Part shown: piece by piece, positions 61,962-64,000 of the stretch
How the letters are laid out: every line of letters starts with the position of its first letter
How positions within the stretch are numbered: position 1 is the stretch's first letter
Source: Oceanimonas sp052119705
GTDB lineage: Bacteria; Pseudomonadota; Gammaproteobacteria; Enterobacterales; Aeromonadaceae
Length of the DNA: 64,000 nucleotides
NCBI RefSeq assembly: GCF_052119705.1
Contig: NZ_JBGQOP010000015.1
Span: 6,891-70,890 of the forward strand
Reading direction: 5' to 3'
Notes under the pieces: generated by a model
Databases searched by the model: none
What the model was told of the DNA's origin: nothing
What the model saw: the letters and a program-made list of their open reading frames with translations, nothing else
Position numbers and translations under genes: made by a program

Positions 61962-62692
61962 TGAAGAAGTTAATCATTGCTATACTCGCCTTTTTGCCAG
62001 CTTTGGCCTTCGCATCAAGCACGGTCAAACTGGATCAGGCGGATTATGACCTGCGCGATAAGGCTTCATTGCAAAGTGGCGCTAAGTTGTTCATGAACTA
62101 TTGTGCGGGTTGTCATAGTACTCAGTATCAGCGTTATAACCGCGTTGCTGAAGACTTAGACATCCCTGAAGACGTGATGCAGGCTAACCTCAATTTTACC
62201 GGTGTACCTGTCGGTGAACTGATGAAAAATGCCATCCCCGAGAAAGACGCGGCCGCTTGGTTTGGCGCGCCGCCTCCAGATTTAACGCTGGTGGCTCGGG
62301 TGCGAGGCGCAGATTGGCTATATACCTATTTGCGTTCTTTCTACAAAGATGACAGCCGTCCTTTTGGCGTGAATAACCTAGTGTTTCCTTCCGTGGGCAT
62401 GCCTCACGTACTGGAGCCCTTACAAGGTAGTACCTCGCTAAAAATGCAAGAGCATACGGTAGACGGTAAACAAGTCACAGTACCTGTGGGGCTTGAAGTA
62501 GCAGGCAACGGCGAGTTGAGTACAGAAGAGTACGATCAGGCAGTATTAGATATCGTTAACTTCTTAGTTTACTCCGCCGATCCGGTTAAGCTTGAACGCC
62601 ATCGTATGGGTTACTGGGTACTGGGTTTCCTAGTGATTTTCTTTATCTTCGGCTATATGTTGAAGAAAGAATACTGGCGTGACGTACACTGA
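61961..62692 (+). CDS. petC: Cytochrome c1
   Basis: Periplasmic heme subunit that passes electrons to soluble cytochrome c. 243 residues: signal peptide (1-18), heme site CAGCH (48-52), methionine ligand likely in SVGMPHVLEPLQG, C-terminal anchor helix (about 217-235). ATG at 61961 is fixed by the signal peptide; the frame upstream to 61721 lies inside petB. Confidence 0.96.
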   Translation: MKKLIIAILAFLPALAFASSTVKLDQADYDLRDKASLQSGAKLFMNYCAGCHSTQYQRYNRVAEDLDIPEDVMQANLNFTGVPVGELMKNAIPEKDAAAWFGAPPPDLTLVARVRGADWLYTYLRSFYKDDSRPFGVNNLVFPSVGMPHVLEPLQGSTSLKMQEHTVDGKQVTVPVGLEVAGNGELSTEEYDQAVLDIVNFLVYSADPVKLERHRMGYWVLGFLVIFFIFGYMLKKEYWRDVH

Positions 62693-62722
62693 TTTAGACT
62701 TCGTCTAAGCTAGTTTTGGGGG

Positions 62723-62760
62723 CGGCAATGAGGCGAAATGCTTCATTGCCGTTCCTATTT
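62723..62760 (+). terminator. Terminator after petABC
   Basis: 12-bp stem (62723-62734 with 62740-62751, one G-T pair), 5-base loop, then a T-rich but broken tail. Confidence 0.65.
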
Positions 62761-62779
62761 ATGATTTATGGAGGATCTA

Positions 62780-63409
62780 ATGGCAGTTGCGGCTAATAAA
62801 CGCTCTATCATGACGTTGTTTTCGGGTGCTGAAGATATATACAGCCACCAAGTGCGTATCGTATTGGCTGAAAAAGGTGTCAGTGTTGAAATCTGTCAGG
62901 TAGAGCTGGATGCGCTCCCTGAAGAAATGTTAGAGCTGAATGCTTACGGCACTCTGCCGACCTTGGTCGACCGAGAGCTGGTGCTATATGAATCAGACAT
63001 TATCATGGAATATTTGGATGAGCGTTTTCCTCATCCGCCTTTGATGCCGGTATATCCAGTGGCACGCGGCAGCAGCCGTTTAATGATGCACCGCATCAAA
63101 CAAGACTGGTATTCACTGGTTGAGCGTATTCAGCGTAACGATAAAGCAGACGAAGCCCGCAAAGAATTGCGTGAAGCCTTGTTAGCAGTAGCACCGATAT
63201 TTGGCGAATATTCTTACTTTATGAGTGAAGAATTTAGCTTGGTAGATTGCTATATGGCGCCGCTGTTATGGCGTTTGCCGTCTCTGGGCATTGAGCTGTC
63301 TGGCCGTGGTTCGAAAGAGCTGAAGGGCTATATGATCCGCTTGTTTGAGCGTGAGTCATATCAAGCCTCCATGACCGAAGCCGAGCGTGATATCGGTGGT
63401 AAGATTTAA
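62780..63409 (+). CDS. sspA: Stringent starvation protein A
   Basis: Glutathione-transferase-fold protein that binds RNA polymerase and is needed for stationary-phase acid tolerance and virulence control. 209 residues: thioredoxin-like N-terminal half (MTLFSGAEDIYSHQVRIVLAEKG) and helical C-terminal half. GGAGGA precedes ATG at 62780, which settles the start against 62768. Confidence 0.96.
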   Translation: MAVAANKRSIMTLFSGAEDIYSHQVRIVLAEKGVSVEICQVELDALPEEMLELNAYGTLPTLVDRELVLYESDIIMEYLDERFPHPPLMPVYPVARGSSRLMMHRIKQDWYSLVERIQRNDKADEARKELREALLAVAPIFGEYSYFMSEEFSLVDCYMAPLLWRLPSLGIELSGRGSKELKGYMIRLFERESYQASMTEAERDIGGKI

Positions 63410-63411
63410 TT

Positions 63412-63855
63412 ATGGATAATCTGACACCCAGCCGTCCGTATTTGTTGCGTGCCTTTTATGAGTGGCTGTTAGATAACGAACTGACGCCGCATTTATTGGT
63501 GAACGCCAGCCTAGCGCACACCAGGGTACCGCAGCAGTATGTAAAAGATGGCCAAATCGTGCTGAACATAGCGCCTTCTGCCGTCGTTGGTTTACATATG
63601 GATAACGATGCGCTGAGTTTCAGCGCGCGTTTTGGTGGCTCGCCATTTCAGGTTTATGTGCCTATGGCGGCCGTGGTGTCGATTCAGGCGAGAGAAAACG
63701 GTGCTGGCACCTTTTTCCCACCTGAGGCCGCTTATGATGCGTGGGCAGAAAGCTTAGACGCAGAAGCCCCTGCAGGGGCGTCATCAAGCACTGAGTCTGA
63801 TGATGAGCCCACGCCGCCGAAGAAAGGCCGACCTAGCTTACGCGTCGTTAAATAA
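63412..63855 (+). CDS. sspB: Stringent starvation protein B (ClpXP adaptor)
   Basis: Delivers ssrA-tagged proteins to the ClpXP protease. 147 residues: folded substrate-binding domain (about 5-110), acidic Ser/Glu/Ala linker, and C-terminal RPSLRVVK, the ClpX-docking tail. Two bases separate it from sspA. Confidence 0.96.
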   Translation: MDNLTPSRPYLLRAFYEWLLDNELTPHLLVNASLAHTRVPQQYVKDGQIVLNIAPSAVVGLHMDNDALSFSARFGGSPFQVYVPMAAVVSIQARENGAGTFFPPEAAYDAWAESLDAEAPAGASSSTESDDEPTPPKKGRPSLRVVK

Positions 63856-63875
63856 TTAACGCCTTACCAGAAACC

Positions 63876-63905
63876 AAAACGCAGCCTAAAGGCTGCGTTT
63901 TTTTA
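63876..63905 (+). terminator. Terminator after sspB
   Basis: AAAACGCAGCC (63876-63886) pairs with 63891-63901 around TAAA, followed by T. Confidence 0.92.
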
Positions 63906-63926
63906 TATCTAATGGGTGAGCGTTTT

Positions 63927-64000
63927 TGGAATGGCCCCGAATAAGTAGACACTTCTTCAGAGTGAGGAAGTGTATGCAATACCGAACCAAGCGTAAATTT
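63927..64000 (+). mobile_element. Probable left end of an IS3-type insertion sequence (cut by window edge)
   Basis: TGGAATGGCCCCGAATAAG starting at 63927 followed by TAGACACTTC resembles the terminal inverted repeats of IS3-family elements. An ATG at 63974 opens a frame reading MQYRTKRKF to the window end, like the start of a small orfA transposase. Only the first 74 bases are visible, so family and completeness are unproven. Confidence 0.55.
63974..64000 (+). CDS. Probable transposase orfA (first 9 codons only)
   Basis: The frame starts at ATG 63974 with GAGGAAG 4 bases upstream and runs off the window. The basic start (MQYRTKRKF) suits an IS3-type orfA protein with a helix-turn-helix. Too short for certainty. 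Confidence 0.45.

Noticed and set aside
1..64000. tRNA or rRNA genes
   Set aside because: I looked through the intergenic gaps and found no cloverleaf or rRNA-like sequence.

Overview
The window reads as a free-living, probably aquatic gammaproteobacterium. Gene order matches the Escherichia/Vibrio/Aeromonas core in several blocks: csrD-mreBCD-maf-rng-yhdP-nit-tldD; mla operon-ibaG-murA divergent from kdsD-kdsC-lptCAB-rpoN-hpf-ptsN-rapZ-ptsO; degS/degQ-zapE-rplM-rpsI-petABC-sspAB. A bc1 complex (petABC) and PA2778/PA2779-type proteins argue against Enterobacteriaceae. An Aeromonadaceae member (Oceanimonas/Oceanisphaera/Zobellella type) is my best guess, by inference only.

Layout. 1-1753: 3' half of metH. 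2080-3417: D,D-carboxypeptidase with SPOR domain. 3561-3824 (minus): an RNA gene with 14 GGA motifs and a terminator, i.e. a CsrB/RsmZ-type CsrA-sequestering sRNA. 4.0-5.6 kb: ogt, a NIF3/YqfO-like protein and a PhnA-like protein. 5.7-9.3 kb: an MCE/Mla-like lipid transporter operon, the first of two MCE systems here. 9.4-11.9 kb: PA2778/PA2779 pair and a glutamine cyclotransferase. 12-17.1 kb: uvrA, a YajR-like transporter, ssb. 17.4-24.2 kb: a type I restriction-modification island, hsdM-hsdS-fic-[41-bp hairpin repeat array]-hsdR. 24.2-29.4 kb: symporter, csrD, D-cysteine desulfhydrase-like gene. 29.5-42.6 kb: cell-shape, RNase G and TldD/PmbA block. 42.8-49.7 kb (minus): Ntr-PTS, sigma-54 and lipopolysaccharide export/Kdo genes. 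49.9-54.5 kb: mlaFEDCB, ibaG, murA. 54.6-63.9 kb: periplasmic proteases, zapE, ribosomal proteins, bc1 complex, stringent starvation proteins. The last 74 bases look like the left end of an insertion sequence.

Connections. Envelope maintenance dominates: two lipid-trafficking ABC systems, LPS export and Kdo synthesis, peptidoglycan synthesis (murA, mreBCD, D,D-carboxypeptidase) and the sigma-E pathway (DegS, and DegQ behind a good sigma-E promoter match). The second theme is post-transcriptional control: a CsrB-like RNA, CsrD (RNA-decay factor with degenerate GGDEF and EAL sites), RNase G, RapZ and Hpf.

Most worth a second look: the CsrB-like RNA; the 41-bp array (seven copies, each a hairpin) between fic and hsdR; five tandem cysteine motifs in HsdR; and a family of 7-bp-period repeats set as inverted pairs in at least eight intergenic gaps, whose sequence type seems to follow the orientation of the flanking genes.
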